A DNA stretch of 64,000 bases from Fretibacterium fastidiosum (GCF_964642095.1 NZ_OZ209244.1:248001-312000); one strand, 5' to 3'. Numbered from the stretch's first letter, positions 53,441 through 62,159 are shown. The notes: generated from the sequence alone by a model not told the origin. Numbers and translations: made by a program.

Positions 53441-54193
53441 TCAGTACAGCCCCGCGGTCTCGCCGCCGTCGATGCGGACATCCGCACCCGTGATGTACCG
53501 GGCATCGTCGGACGCCAGGAAGGCGTAGAGCGAGGCGATCTCCTCCGGCTCCGCGTGGCGCTTCATGGGGATGCCCTCGTTGACCTTCGCCAGCATCTCG
53601 TCCGTGTACTCCGCGCGCTGCATGGGCGTCAGGACGTAGCCGGGGCAGACGCAGTTGACGCGCACGACGGGCGCCAGCTCAAGCGCCATCGTCTTGGTCA
53701 GGAGGATGACGCCGGCCTTCGAGGCGTTGTAGTCCGCGTACCAGCGGTGCCCCTCCGTGCCGTTGGTGGAAGCCGTCATCAGGATGACGCCGCCGCCCTG
53801 CTCCTTCATGCGACGCCCCGCCTCCCGAGCGCACAGGAACATGCCTCCCAGGTTGATGCCCATCGTGCGGTTCCACTGGCTGTAGGACACGTCCAGGACG
53901 CCGTTCCGCACGCTGATCCCGGCGTTGGAGATCAGGACGTCGATGCCGCCGAGCTCCCGGTCCATCTGCCGAAAGGCCGCGGCCACGTCCTCCTCCCTCG
54001 AAACGTCGGCGGGGGAGAAGCCGGCGAACTCCGGATGCGCTTTCCGCGTCTCCTCCAGGGCCTCCGCGTTGTAGTCCACGACGAAGACCCGCGCACCCTC
54101 CTCCGCAAACCGACAGGCCGTCGCCAGCCCGATGCCGCTGGCAGCGCCCGTCACCATCACGCGCCGCCCCTCGAGCTCCTCATAACGCGCCAT
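53441..54193 (-). CDS. Short-chain dehydrogenase/reductase
   Basis: A 250-residue classical SDR: cofactor loop TGAASGIGLA, NAG near residue 90 (LISNAGISVRNG), catalytic Ser region MTASTNG and YNASK, and CPGYVLTPM. VDYN after beta-2 suggests NAD preference. The substrate is unknown. It lies 117 bases downstream of the NAD-kinase-like gene, on the same strand, so it may belong to the same operon or be transcribed separately. Confidence 0.9.
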   Translation of the reverse strand: MARYEELEGRRVMVTGAASGIGLATACRFAEEGARVFVVDYNAEALEETRKAHPEFAGFSPADVSREEDVAAAFRQMDRELGGIDVLISNAGISVRNGVLDVSYSQWNRTMGINLGGMFLCAREAGRRMKEQGGGVILMTASTNGTEGHRWYADYNASKAGVILLTKTMALELAPVVRVNCVCPGYVLTPMQRAEYTDEMLAKVNEGIPMKRHAEPEEIASLYAFLASDDARYITGADVRIDGGETAGLY

Positions 54194-54310
54194 ATCCTAA
54201 CACCTCCGTGCCGTTCTCAGTTCAAAATGCCCCCTCGTCCCCTGCTGAGGGCGCCGTCAACCTCCCGGCCGCGTTCACGGCTTCCCTGGGCCCACAAGGT
54301 GCGGCCCCGC

Positions 54311-55423
54311 TCACCGCGACAGCCGGCACATCTGCCGGCGGGCCCAGCCCGTGACCACCGGAACGTAGCCCGACAGCGCCCGGTCCAGGTCCGCGTCGCC
54401 CGTATCGACCAGGAGCGGGCGCGGAAACAGGGCGTTCAGCTTCGCCGGCGTGGCGGCGACGACGACGTTCTCGCGCCCCGCGGTGCGGATCACCTCCGGG
54501 CTGAGCTGCTGGTTCCCGCGGCCGAACACGTGCCCCTGACCGCCAATGACCGTCACGATGAGGGTCGTGTCCCCCGGCCTCGCCATCTCAAGGATCGCGC
54601 GCTCCGTCAGGTCGCGCCCCACCAGGCGCCGGTCCCTCACCGCGTCCACGCCCAGGAGCGTGTCCGGCAGGCCCAGGGCGTCCATCACGGCCTGGGTCGT
54701 CGTGCCGGACCCGACCAGGTACAGCCGCCCCGGCCGCATCTGGTCCGCCAGCCAGGCGCCGATGGCCGTGCGGTCGTACTCGTCCCGCGCCATGCCCCCC
54801 GACTTTCGGTCCTGAAGGCAGCTCCGGTCCAAAGGCACCGTCAGGCAGCCGTAGAACCGGGCGTTGACGTGCCCCTGACGAAAGGCCTCTTCGTCGATGT
54901 CCATCACGTCGGCGCGGGTGAAGTCCCGCACCTGGCCGTTCATGAACTTCGCCAAAAGCTGCCCCGATCGGACGGGCGTGACGCCGTAGACGGCGGAGTG
55001 GATCTTGACCCCCGCCGGAACGCCGATCACGGGGACGGCGCGGCCCTCGAGCGCCGCGCACAGGTCGCGGGCCGTGCCGTCTCCCCCGGCGAAGACGATG
55101 AGGTCCGCCCCGGCCTCCGCCATGGCGCGGGCCGCCCGCCGGGTGTCCTCGCCGCTCGTCCTCCCCTCCGGCGCGTAGACGACGCCGCAGGGGATGCCCA
55201 GGGACGCCAGGATCGCCTCCCCCATCTCCCCGCCGCAGGACAGGAAGCGGACCCCGTCGGGAACGGGAAGGGCCGCGGAGAGGGCCGCCCCCGCGCGAAG
55301 GTGGGCGCGGGGGACGGCGCCCAGCGCAAGCGCCCTGCGCAGCGTCTCCGCGCCGTCCGTCCCCTTCAGGGCCACGGCGCCCCCCATCCCGGCCACGGGG
55401 TTGACGAGGAAGGCGATTTTCAT
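54311..55423 (-). CDS. ATP-NAD kinase-like protein (COG3199/AcoX type)
   Basis: A 370-residue member of the diacylglycerol/NAD-kinase superfamily: KIAFLVNPVAGMGG at the N-terminus and the phosphate-binding FAGGDGTARDLC are its signature. The C-terminal domain (LYLVGSGTTTQAVMDALGLPDTLLGVDAV) matches the COG3199/AcoX group, whose members are predicted NAD or inorganic-polyphosphate-dependent kinases. It starts within two bases of the gcvPB-like stop, so it is cotranscribed. The link to a PLP decarboxylase and two SDRs is unusual. Confidence 0.85.
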   Translation of the reverse strand: MKIAFLVNPVAGMGGAVALKGTDGAETLRRALALGAVPRAHLRAGAALSAALPVPDGVRFLSCGGEMGEAILASLGIPCGVVYAPEGRTSGEDTRRAARAMAEAGADLIVFAGGDGTARDLCAALEGRAVPVIGVPAGVKIHSAVYGVTPVRSGQLLAKFMNGQVRDFTRADVMDIDEEAFRQGHVNARFYGCLTVPLDRSCLQDRKSGGMARDEYDRTAIGAWLADQMRPGRLYLVGSGTTTQAVMDALGLPDTLLGVDAVRDRRLVGRDLTERAILEMARPGDTTLIVTVIGGQGHVFGRGNQQLSPEVIRTAGRENVVVAATPAKLNALFPRPLLVDTGDADLDRALSGYVPVVTGWARRQMCRLSR

Positions 55424-57010
55424 CTATTTCTTTCGAGGCTGAAAGTAGCCCGTGTACTTCTGCCTGTAGTTCCGCCACGACAGGGCCCAGCGCTCTGGGT
55501 CGTCGAAGTAATCGTGGCTCGTGTGGTGCACGGTGCTGTTCAGCGGGGCCGCGCGGATGACCTCCGGCTCCTCGTAGCACTCCCGCGCGATCTCCTTCAG
55601 AACGTCGCAGTAGGCGTCGAGGTCCTCCCTGGAGTAAGACTCGCTGGGCTCGATGGTGAACGGCTCCGGGACGACCCAGGGCTCGTGGCTGGACCAGTAG
55701 TGCGTCCCGAAGTCCGGGATGCGGCGTGAGACGTCCGCCGTGCCGAAGCCCGTGTCCTCCTTCAGCTTCTGCCAGCTGTAGCGCACCTGCTCCACGCGCG
55801 GCGCGTGGGCCGGGAAGCTGATGGAGGCCCCCTTGATGTCGAGGATTCGCTTCATGCAGTAGTTGTTGTTCAAGATAGCGACGCGGGACGCCTCCTTCAG
55901 GCCCTCCGCTCCCAGGCTCATGATCCAGGCATAGGCGCGCACCACCACCGGAGCCACGCCCCAGAAGGACTTGACCTTTCCACAGGTGTGGGGCAGGTCG
56001 AAGTCCAGGTAGTACCCCCGCTCCGGGCTGTGCTCCACCAGCGGGACGGGCATACAGTCGCGAAACTCCTTCCGGCAGGTGATCATGCCCACGGCGGGGC
56101 CGCCGCAGCCGTGGGGGGACGAGAAGGTCTTGTGCAGGTTGAAGAAGGACATGTCGAAGTCCGCCTCCACCGTGCGGGTGATCCCCAAAAGGCCGTTGGC
56201 GTTGGCCTGGTCGTAGCAGCAGAGGGCTCCAACCTCGTGGGCCAGCCGCGTGAACTCCCGAATCCGGCGGTTGAAGATGCCCGTGTCCTCCGGGTTCGTC
56301 ATGAAGAGGGCGGCCGTGTGCTCGTCCAGGGCGGCCTTGAACGCCTCCAGGTCCGGCAGCCCCTCCTCGTCCGGAGGCAGCACGATGACCTTGTACCCCT
56401 TGACGATGGGGCAGGCGGCGTCGGAGGGATGGGAGAAGAACGTGGTGATGACGGTGTCCCGCCCTTCCTCTCCCCTCTTTTGCCAGTAGGCCCGGACGAT
56501 GGAGGCCAGGGCCAGGACGCCGTGGGTGCCGCCGCCCGGCTGGACGCTGAAGCACTCCAGCCCCGAAATCTCGCCGAAGAGACGCCCCAGCCGCCAGACG
56601 ATCTCCAGGATGCCCTGGGCCGTTCCATCGGGCTGCAGCGGGTGCATGTCCGCCACCTTGGGGCCGGAGGCCAGCCGGTCGTTGACCTTGGGGCTGTACT
56701 TCATCGTGCAGGTGCCCTGGCCGATATCGATGTTGCTGTCCACCCCCAGGTTCTCCTGGGACAGGTGGTTGTAGTGCCGCGCCAGCTGAGGCTGGCCGAT
56801 CTCCGGCAGGTCCGGCGGCGTCTCGCGCCTCATGCAGGCCGGAAGGCTCGACACGCCGTCCCCAACCTCCAGAGCCACCTTCTCCGACACCTGCGGGACC
56901 AGCACGCCGCGCTGCCCCTTCACGCTCAGCTCGTAGATGATGGGCTCGTTCCAACTGGCCTGGTGAAACTTCGTCAGGCTCGTATCCCTCTTGTCCGCGA
57001 TCTTGTCCAT
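55424..57010 (-). CDS. gcvPB: Glycine dehydrogenase (decarboxylating)-like subunit 2
   Basis: A 528-residue PLP protein of the GcvP family, C-terminal subunit type. The Lys aldimine sits in FFNLHKTFSSPHGCGGPAVG, and DIGQGTCTMKYSPK is the GcvPB-type block. Compared with the usual HGGGGPG loop, one Gly is Cys here, and the N-terminal 45 residues plus RNYRQKYTGYFQPRKK end look atypical. The ATG has GGGGGAGGCG upstream. It pairs with gcvPA 16 bases upstream. gcvT and gcvH are not in the window, so the substrate may not be glycine (inference). Confidence 0.85.
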   Translation of the reverse strand: MDKIADKRDTSLTKFHQASWNEPIIYELSVKGQRGVLVPQVSEKVALEVGDGVSSLPACMRRETPPDLPEIGQPQLARHYNHLSQENLGVDSNIDIGQGTCTMKYSPKVNDRLASGPKVADMHPLQPDGTAQGILEIVWRLGRLFGEISGLECFSVQPGGGTHGVLALASIVRAYWQKRGEEGRDTVITTFFSHPSDAACPIVKGYKVIVLPPDEEGLPDLEAFKAALDEHTAALFMTNPEDTGIFNRRIREFTRLAHEVGALCCYDQANANGLLGITRTVEADFDMSFFNLHKTFSSPHGCGGPAVGMITCRKEFRDCMPVPLVEHSPERGYYLDFDLPHTCGKVKSFWGVAPVVVRAYAWIMSLGAEGLKEASRVAILNNNYCMKRILDIKGASISFPAHAPRVEQVRYSWQKLKEDTGFGTADVSRRIPDFGTHYWSSHEPWVVPEPFTIEPSESYSREDLDAYCDVLKEIARECYEEPEVIRAAPLNSTVHHTSHDYFDDPERWALSWRNYRQKYTGYFQPRKK

Positions 57011-57026
57011 GAAAAACGCCTCCCCC

Positions 57027-58409
57027 TCAGCCCAGGATCTCCGTCAGGGCCGCGGTCAGCCCGTCGATGTCCTCCTCCGTCGTGCGCTCCGTCACGCAGA
57101 GAAGCGCGCACTGCCCCAGCTCCGGGAACTTCGCGCCGAGGTCGTACCCGCCCAGGATGCCGCGCGCGAGAAGCGCTTCGTTCACCTCGGCCACGCTCCG
57201 CCCCTCGAACCGGACGACGAACTCCGCGAAGGGCGTTCCGGACAGGGGGCAGACCGTCAGGCCGGGCACGGAGGCCAGGCGCCTGCGGGCCAGGAGGCTG
57301 CGCTGCAGGATCGTCTGCCCCAGCTCGCGCATCCCCTCCGGCCCCATGCTCGCCAGGTAGACGGCCGCGGCGATGCTCCACAGGGCGGCGTGGGTGCCGA
57401 CGAACTCCTTGGCGTGGTCGCGGTTCGCGAAGGACGTGCGCTCCCACATGACGTCCCCGAAGCCCCACTCCCCGTGGGTGGTCGGAGCTAGGCCGAACAG
57501 GCGCGAGGGGTACTCCCGAACGATTTCGGGCCGGTCCTCCGAGGCGATGTAGCCCGCCACGCCGCCGCCGTAGTTCATGTGGATGCCAAGGCCCTGGATG
57601 TCGCCGCAGGCGATGTCCGCGCCGTACTGGAAGGGGGGCTTCATCACGCCCAGCAGCGAGGGCTCCGCGTAGACCAGGAAGAGCGCGCCCGCCCCGTGGG
57701 CCATTCGGGCGGCTTCCTCCGCCTCCTCCTCGACGATGCCGAAGAAGTTCGGGTTCATCACCAGGACGGCCGCGGCCTTGTGGCTCAGCTTCTTTTCAAG
57801 GTCGGCCAGGTCCACCCGGCCCGTCCTCCGGTCGTAGTCCACGAGGGTCAGCGCGACGTCCGGATCGAGGTAGGTCCTCACGGCCTGCAGCACGTCCGGG
57901 TTCAGGGCGGCCGTGACCAGCACCTCGTCGCGCTTCGTCACGCGCGTCGCCATGCGAAGCGACGTGCCCGCCGCCTGAGAGCCGTCGTAGTTCGGAACGT
58001 TGACGACGTCGCAGTCCAGGAGCTCCGCCATCATGCTCTCGTACTCGAAACAGGCCTGAAAGCGGCCGTGGTCCTCATAGGGCTCTCCGGCGTAGGCGGA
58101 CAGGAACTCCGAGCGACCGATCACCTCGTCCACCAGCGCGGGGACGTAGCGGTTCCAGCAGCCCGCGCCCAGGAAACACGTCAGCTCCTGCGCCGTGCGG
58201 TTCTTGTCCAGGATGGCCGACACGTGGCGCACCAAGTCGCCCTCCGCAGTGAAGGGCGCCGGGAGCTTCAGCGGCTCCTTCATCAGGAGCTCCTTCGGGA
58301 TGTTCCGCTCGATCAGCTCATCGATGGACCGCGCCCCGATGGCCTTCAGCATTCCGGCCTGGATGGCGGGGTCCGAGTTCGGTATGTAGGGGACGTTGCG
58401 TTTTGACAT
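57027..58409 (-). CDS. gcvPA: Glycine dehydrogenase (decarboxylating)-like subunit 1
   Basis: A 460-residue partner subunit of the GcvP-like decarboxylase. The ATG at 58409 with GGGGAGGTC upstream gives MSKRNVPYIPNSDPAIQAGML, the expected start (Y-I-P). Motifs FLGAGCWNRYVPALV, TAYQ-like SAYAGEPYEDHGRFQACFEYESMMAELLDCDVVNV and the PTTHGEWGFGDVM region are conserved. It lies 25 bases after an SDR gene, first in the decarboxylase pair. The Y-x-P-E-x-x-Q-G sequence of true GcvPA here reads AGEPYEDHGRFQ, a slight deviation. Confidence 0.88.
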   Translation of the reverse strand: MSKRNVPYIPNSDPAIQAGMLKAIGARSIDELIERNIPKELLMKEPLKLPAPFTAEGDLVRHVSAILDKNRTAQELTCFLGAGCWNRYVPALVDEVIGRSEFLSAYAGEPYEDHGRFQACFEYESMMAELLDCDVVNVPNYDGSQAAGTSLRMATRVTKRDEVLVTAALNPDVLQAVRTYLDPDVALTLVDYDRRTGRVDLADLEKKLSHKAAAVLVMNPNFFGIVEEEAEEAARMAHGAGALFLVYAEPSLLGVMKPPFQYGADIACGDIQGLGIHMNYGGGVAGYIASEDRPEIVREYPSRLFGLAPTTHGEWGFGDVMWERTSFANRDHAKEFVGTHAALWSIAAAVYLASMGPEGMRELGQTILQRSLLARRRLASVPGLTVCPLSGTPFAEFVVRFEGRSVAEVNEALLARGILGGYDLGAKFPELGQCALLCVTERTTEEDIDGLTAALTEILG

Positions 58410-58434
58410 CGATAAGACCTCCCCGGTCCGTCCG

Positions 58435-59208
58435 TTAAGCAATGCCGCCGCCGTCCACGACGAGGGCGGCGCCCGTTACCCACGACGACAGGTCGCTGGC
58501 CAGGAACAGCACGGCGCGGCCGATGTCCTCCGGCGTGCCGAGGCGCGCCAGCGGCCGACCCCTGGCGGAATCCCTCAGGAACGCGCCCTCCTCCTCCCCC
58601 AGCTGACGGCCTTCGTCGCGCAGCATGTCCGTGTCCGTGTCGCCGGGGTTGACGGAGTTCACGCGGATGTTCTGCGGGCCGTGGTCGATGGCCATGGCCC
58701 GGGTGAGGTTCACGATGCCGCCCTTCACGGCGCAGTAGGCCGCGGCCTTGTCCCCGCCCTTCAGGCCCCAGCCGGACCCGGTGTTGATGATGCTGCCGCC
58801 GCCGCCCTTCGCCATGACGGGGATGACGTGCTTCGAGAGCAGAAAGGTCCCCTTCAGGCCCACCCCCAGCACGAAGTCCCACTCCGCCTCCGTCAGGTCC
58901 ACCACCGTCTTGCGCACCGTGACGCCCGCGTTGTTGAACAGAACGTCGATCCTGCCGTACCTCCCGACCACGGCGTCCACGGCCGCCGTCACCTCGGCCT
59001 CCGACGTGACGCTGCATCGGACGAACATGGCGTCGATGCCCATGCCGGCGAGTTCGGCGCGGGCTGCCTCTCCCGCCTCCGCCTTCAGGTCCAGCAGCGC
59101 CACGGACGCGCCGTGCCGTCCAAGCACCCGCGCCGTCCCAAGCCCGATGCCTCCGGCACCGCCCGATATCACGGCGACCTTGCCCTCGAGAGAGATTCGG
59201 TCCTCCAT
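58435..59208 (-). CDS. Short-chain dehydrogenase/reductase, first gene of the gcvP-like operon
   Basis: A 257-residue SDR; the ATG at 59208 has GGAGGAGTC upstream. Cofactor motif SGGAGGIGLGTARVLG, LLDLK after beta-2, FNNAGVTV, GSGWGLKGGD, catalytic YCAVK and the NPGDTDTDM loop are all seen. It is distinct from the SDR at 53441. It probably oxidises or reduces a carbonyl product linked to the decarboxylase; the substrate is unknown. Confidence 0.9.
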   Translation of the reverse strand: MEDRISLEGKVAVISGGAGGIGLGTARVLGRHGASVALLDLKAEAGEAARAELAGMGIDAMFVRCSVTSEAEVTAAVDAVVGRYGRIDVLFNNAGVTVRKTVVDLTEAEWDFVLGVGLKGTFLLSKHVIPVMAKGGGGSIINTGSGWGLKGGDKAAAYCAVKGGIVNLTRAMAIDHGPQNIRVNSVNPGDTDTDMLRDEGRQLGEEEGAFLRDSARGRPLARLGTPEDIGRAVLFLASDLSSWVTGAALVVDGGGIA

Positions 59209-59269
59209 CGCGACTCCTCCTCCCCGCGCGTCGCTCTGCGCGTTTTTGGAAAATTGATGCCCCTGTGCT

Positions 59270-59298
59270 GTTGTATTGATGCAGTGCGTTTGCGTCAA
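59270..59298 (-). promoter_or_regulatory. Promoter of the SDR-gcvP-like operon
   Basis: On the minus strand TTGACG (59293-59298) and TACAAC (59270-59275) are 17 bases apart, about 60 bases upstream of the SDR start. Confidence 0.6.
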
Positions 59299-59299
59299 A

Positions 59300-59316
59300 T
59301 GTATACAAAGTATACA
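59300..59316. promoter_or_regulatory. Perfect palindrome, probable regulator operator
   Basis: TGTATACAAAGTATACA: two 7-base arms around three bases, immediately upstream of the -35 box. The T-G-T-A-T-A-C half-site with a short centre resembles GntR-class operators. Its site just upstream of -35 suits an activator or a repressor that overlaps the polymerase. The cognate regulator is not in the window. Confidence 0.6.
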
Positions 59317-59359
59317 CGCAGGGCGGAGAGGTTGTCAATTCATCGCTTTTTTCAATTTC

Positions 59360-59435
59360 ATACCAATTTGCGTCTAAAGGGCAAGAAAGGCCCCCCTGCA
59401 AGGGGAGGCAATCCATATTAAACGCGAATTGGTAT
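59360..59435. repeat. Palindromic-module repeat, copy 7 (short, both ends)
   Basis: A 76-bp copy with ATACCAATTTGCGTCTAAAG at the left and TATTAAACGCGAATTGGTAT at the right; inside only the left half of CCCCCCTGCAAGGGG joined to GAGGCAATCCA remain. It looks like an internal deletion of a full copy, so both ends can move or persist without most modules. It fills the gap after the gcvP-like operon promoter. Confidence 0.85.
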
Positions 59436-59532
59436 GAGAACGTCGTCGTTCGCCAAGCACAGACAGGACAGTTGAAGGGGGGAAGGAGTTTTCAAAAAGG
59501 CTGACAAGAGCCAGGCGTAACGCGCCCGGCTC

Positions 59533-59799
59533 TTACTCCTGGTAGTGACCGCGGCAAGACAGGATTTTGAGACGATCCTCATCGAGGCGGTAGATCAAAC
59601 GGTGTTCGGTCGTAATGCGTCGGCTGTATTCGCCCGATTGCCCCAGAAGCTTCTCCGGCTTCCCGATACCGCTCATCAAGCCATTTCGATGAATATCGGC
59701 AATGAGAGCTTTGATCTTCGCCAACGTTTTCCGGTCGTTTTGCGCCCAGTAAGAAAAGTCCTCGAGTGCTGTGGGCGAAAAGGTGGTATCTTCGTGCAT
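59533..59799 (-). CDS. YoeB/Txe-family toxin
   Basis: An 88-residue RelE-fold mRNA interferase: FSPTALEDFSYWAQNDRKTLAKIKALIADI, GIGKPEKLLGQSGEYSRRITTEHRLIYRLDE and CRGHYQE at the end are the Txe/YoeB signature, with the E-H-R-L catalytic region. Its ATG (59799) overlaps the antitoxin stop (ATGA). Confidence 0.95.
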   Translation of the reverse strand: MHEDTTFSPTALEDFSYWAQNDRKTLAKIKALIADIHRNGLMSGIGKPEKLLGQSGEYSRRITTEHRLIYRLDEDRLKILSCRGHYQE

Positions 59800-60053
59800 C
59801 AAAATGCATCGAGCTCCTCTGGGGTCATGGTCTGCCCCTCTCCGTTATCGAGCTCTTCACGGCTGCGGCGCAATTTCGCCAGGTAACGTTCGTTGTTGAG
59901 CTGCCGGTTGTATTCCGCGAAAGAAACCACCACAACCTGTGGCTTGTCGCGGCGGGTGACAATCAGAGCTTTGTTCGTTCGTTCCACGTCATCGCAGTAG
60001 TCTTTGAATCGTTCCCGAACCTGGGTCGCAGGCGCCGTATCAATGGTGAACAT
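59799..60053 (-). CDS. Phd/YefM-family antitoxin
   Basis: An 84-residue antitoxin: the N-terminal DNA-binding half (ATQVRERFKDYCDDVERTNKALIVTRRDKPQVVVVSFAEYN) and an acidic C-terminal helix that neutralises YoeB. AAGGAGG precedes the ATG. Confidence 0.93.
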   Translation of the reverse strand: MFTIDTAPATQVRERFKDYCDDVERTNKALIVTRRDKPQVVVVSFAEYNRQLNNERYLAKLRRSREELDNGEGQTMTPEELDAF

Positions 60054-60074
60054 GGAAAATTGCCTCCTTAACTG

Positions 60075-60145
60075 AATACGTACCGTACAAAGTACCTTAT
60101 ACAGTACATATTGCCATTATAGCAGGAGACGCAAATCGGTTTCAG
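60075..60145 (-). promoter_or_regulatory. Autoregulated promoter of the YefM/YoeB operon
   Basis: On the minus strand CTGAAA (60140-60145), an 18-base spacer and TATAAT (60116-60121) precede a cluster of GTAC repeats (TGTACTGTATAAGGTAC, TTTGTACGGTACGTA) at about 60075-60110. YefM-type antitoxins bind TGTACA-like palindromes, so this is a probable operator. Confidence 0.6.
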
Positions 60146-60240
60146 CTCCTTACGTGAGCGGTCTGTGCTGCGGTTCAGGATTTTTTGCCCTTCACGCCCA
60201 ACGCCACCTCCCCTTCGGGGAGCCTAATAAACCGGGGGCC

Positions 60241-60950
60241 TAAAGCGCACCCCTTCGTTTTGCCTCCCCTGAAAGGGGAGGTGGCCCGAAGGGCCGGAGG
60301 GGTTCGGCCAGACGAGCGGCCTCACGCAAGCCGATCTTTCGGGAGGATTGCGGCGGCCGGTCGGTCGGCTGAGGGCGAAGGAAGTCCGGGGGACTTCCGT
60401 AGCTCGGCCAGACGAGCGGCCTCACGCAAGCCGATCTTTCGGGAGGATTGCGGCGGCCGGTCGGTCGGCTGAGGGCGAAGGAAGTCCGGGGGACTTCCGT
60501 AGCTCGGCCAGACGAGCGGCCTCACGCAAGCCGATCTTTCGGGAGGATTGCGGCGGCCGGTCGGTCGGCTGAGGGCGAAGGAAGTCCGGGGGACTTCCGT
60601 AGCTCGGCCAGACGAGCAGCCTCACGCAAGCCGATCTTTCGGGAGGATTGCGGCGGCCGGTCGGTCGGCTGAGGGCTAAGGAAGTCCGGGGGACTTCCGT
60701 AGCTCGGCCAGACGAGCAGCCTCACGCAAGCCGATCTTTCGGGAGGATTGCGGCGGCCGGTCGGTCGGCTGAGGGCTAAGGAAGTCCGGGGGACTTCCTT
60801 AGCTCGGCCAGACGACACGACTTACGGACGCCAGCAGGCGGTCGGCGTCGTGTCGGTCGGCTGTGCCGAAGCAAGGCAATGGATTGCCTTGTGGAGGCGT
60901 TGACGGGGAATGTCAGACAGACGCGTCTTATGAAAAACACTCGCCGCCCC
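60241..60950. repeat. Composite palindromic-module repeat with a 100-bp tandem array
   Basis: It begins with CCTCCCCTGAAAGGGGAGG and GGCCCGAAGGGCC modules. From 60304 a unit of exactly 100 bp occurs five times (starts 60304, 60404, 60504, 60604, 60704) and a sixth copy begins at 60804 but diverges after about 11 bases into the standard CGACACGAC...GTCGTGTCG module. Each unit carries GAAGTCCGGGGGACTTC and the GGTCGGTCGGCT stretch; copies differ by single bases (for example GAGCGG or GAGCAG, GGGCGAAG or GGGCTAAG). The 100-bp length is not a multiple of three, so it is not coding. Neither inverted end of the family is present. Confidence 0.9.
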
Positions 60951-60966
60951 CTTAGGGGGCCAACGA

Positions 60967-61968
60967 TCAGTTGTCCATCCCCCGCCTCAGCGCCTCCACC
61001 TCGCCGAGGGACAGCCCGGTGAAGTCAACGACCTGCTCCAGCGGGACGCCCCGCACCAGCATCCGCCGCGCCGTAGAGGCGATGCCCTCATTTCGTCCCT
61101 CATTGCGTCCCAGAGCGATGCCCTCCCTCAGGATCGTCTTCGCCTCGTACTCCAACACCTGGCCTCCCATGATGGACTTCACTCCTTCCCTCACCTTTTC
61201 GTGCCGACAGGCAATGTGCTCCAACACCTTACCGGACATCTCCTCGAGCGTCCGCTTCACGTACTCCGTCAACTTCCCGCTCTCCGCCAGCCCCTCGAGC
61301 CGTTCTTTTATCCCCTCGTACTCGGACAGAAGCTCCCGCAGCAGCCCCTCGTCCCTCTCATACCTCGCAAACCGTCTCTCGTGCGCAAAAATGCGGAAGG
61401 GAATGAGAAACAAAAGCCCCCTGGAGAAGATGTCCTCCGGCGTGTACCGCTGGGCCTTCATCGCAGGGATATCGTACGCCGCAGAACCGCCGCCTGGCAG
61501 CTCGATGCGCACCGTCAACACGTCAGGCGTACTCGCCCGGCAACGCAGGTACAGGATCGCCGACGCAGGAAAGCGCACCGTCAGAACTCCCCCGCTCACC
61601 TCGCCCGCGTCCAGCGCAATCTGCGCGTCGTACTCGAACATCCGGACCAGCATCGTGTCGTCCGACATGCTCTGACACTCGATGTGGTACTTCTTCAGCG
61701 ACTTGCCCCGTATCCCGAAGCATGAGTCCGTGACGCGCTCTCGCTCCGCGCCGTCCTGACCATTGATAAAGTGCTCGTTAGAGTAGAACTCCACCGCCTC
61801 GTCCCCGGAGTACGACTCGTGAAAGATTTCGTTCACTAATGGTATGATCAGGCTTGAACAATCGGTCAGCAGCGTTCGGAACACGTCGTCGTAGGGCGTG
61901 TTGACCAGCAATCCGCATCCCTCCCCCATCCCTTCGGCTCCTGGCCTCATTATAGCAAACAAGCCCAT
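60967..61968 (-). CDS. Rpn-family PD-(D/E)XK nuclease/transposase, copy 1
   Basis: A 333-residue protein of the Rpn (recombination-promoting nuclease, formerly transposase_31-like) group. VNTPYDDVFRTLLTDCSSLIIPLVNEIF, then VTDSCFGIRGKSLKKYHIECQSM carry the nuclease Asp and E-x-Q of the PD-(D/E)XK core; the C-terminal helical part ends in an arginine/glycine-rich repeat (ALGRNEGRNEGIA) and a Leu-rich tail. Start uncertain (TTG or ATG choices between 61900 and 61968). Nearly the same as the gene at 62160-63203. Confidence 0.8.
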   Translation of the reverse strand: MGLFAIMRPGAEGMGEGCGLLVNTPYDDVFRTLLTDCSSLIIPLVNEIFHESYSGDEAVEFYSNEHFINGQDGAERERVTDSCFGIRGKSLKKYHIECQSMSDDTMLVRMFEYDAQIALDAGEVSGGVLTVRFPASAILYLRCRASTPDVLTVRIELPGGGSAAYDIPAMKAQRYTPEDIFSRGLLFLIPFRIFAHERRFARYERDEGLLRELLSEYEGIKERLEGLAESGKLTEYVKRTLEEMSGKVLEHIACRHEKVREGVKSIMGGQVLEYEAKTILREGIALGRNEGRNEGIASTARRMLVRGVPLEQVVDFTGLSLGEVEALRRGMDN

Positions 61969-62008
61969 CGCTCAAAACCGATCAAAACAGGGAAACTGAA
62001 ACGGGGTA

Positions 62009-62140
62009 ATACCAATTTGTGTCTAAAGGGAAAGAAAGGCCCCCCTGCAAGGGGGGCCTGAAAAAACGGGGGCCTAACAACGCGCCTCTTCTTTTTGCCT
62101 CCCCTGAAAGGGGAGGTGGCCCGAAGGGCCGGAGGGGTTG
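62009..62140. repeat. Palindromic-module repeat, copy 9 (left end only)
   Basis: ATACCAATTTGTGTCTAAAGGG with CCCCCCTGCAAGGGGGGC, CCTCCCCTGAAAGGGGAGG and GGCCCGAAGGGCC. The sequence just before it (CAGGGAAACTGAAACGGGGTA) is the same as before copy 10, showing that this repeat travelled with the duplicated Rpn gene. Confidence 0.75.
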
Positions 62141-62159
62141 GTCCTCTGAAGTGGCGCAT

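Noticed and set aside
60348..60672. Repeated coding frames through the 100-bp array
   Set aside because: The period is not a multiple of three, so each frame is rescued only by chance; no start signals are present.
60304..60814. CRISPR array
   Set aside because: The units are contiguous 100-bp tandem copies without unique spacers, and no cas genes are nearby.
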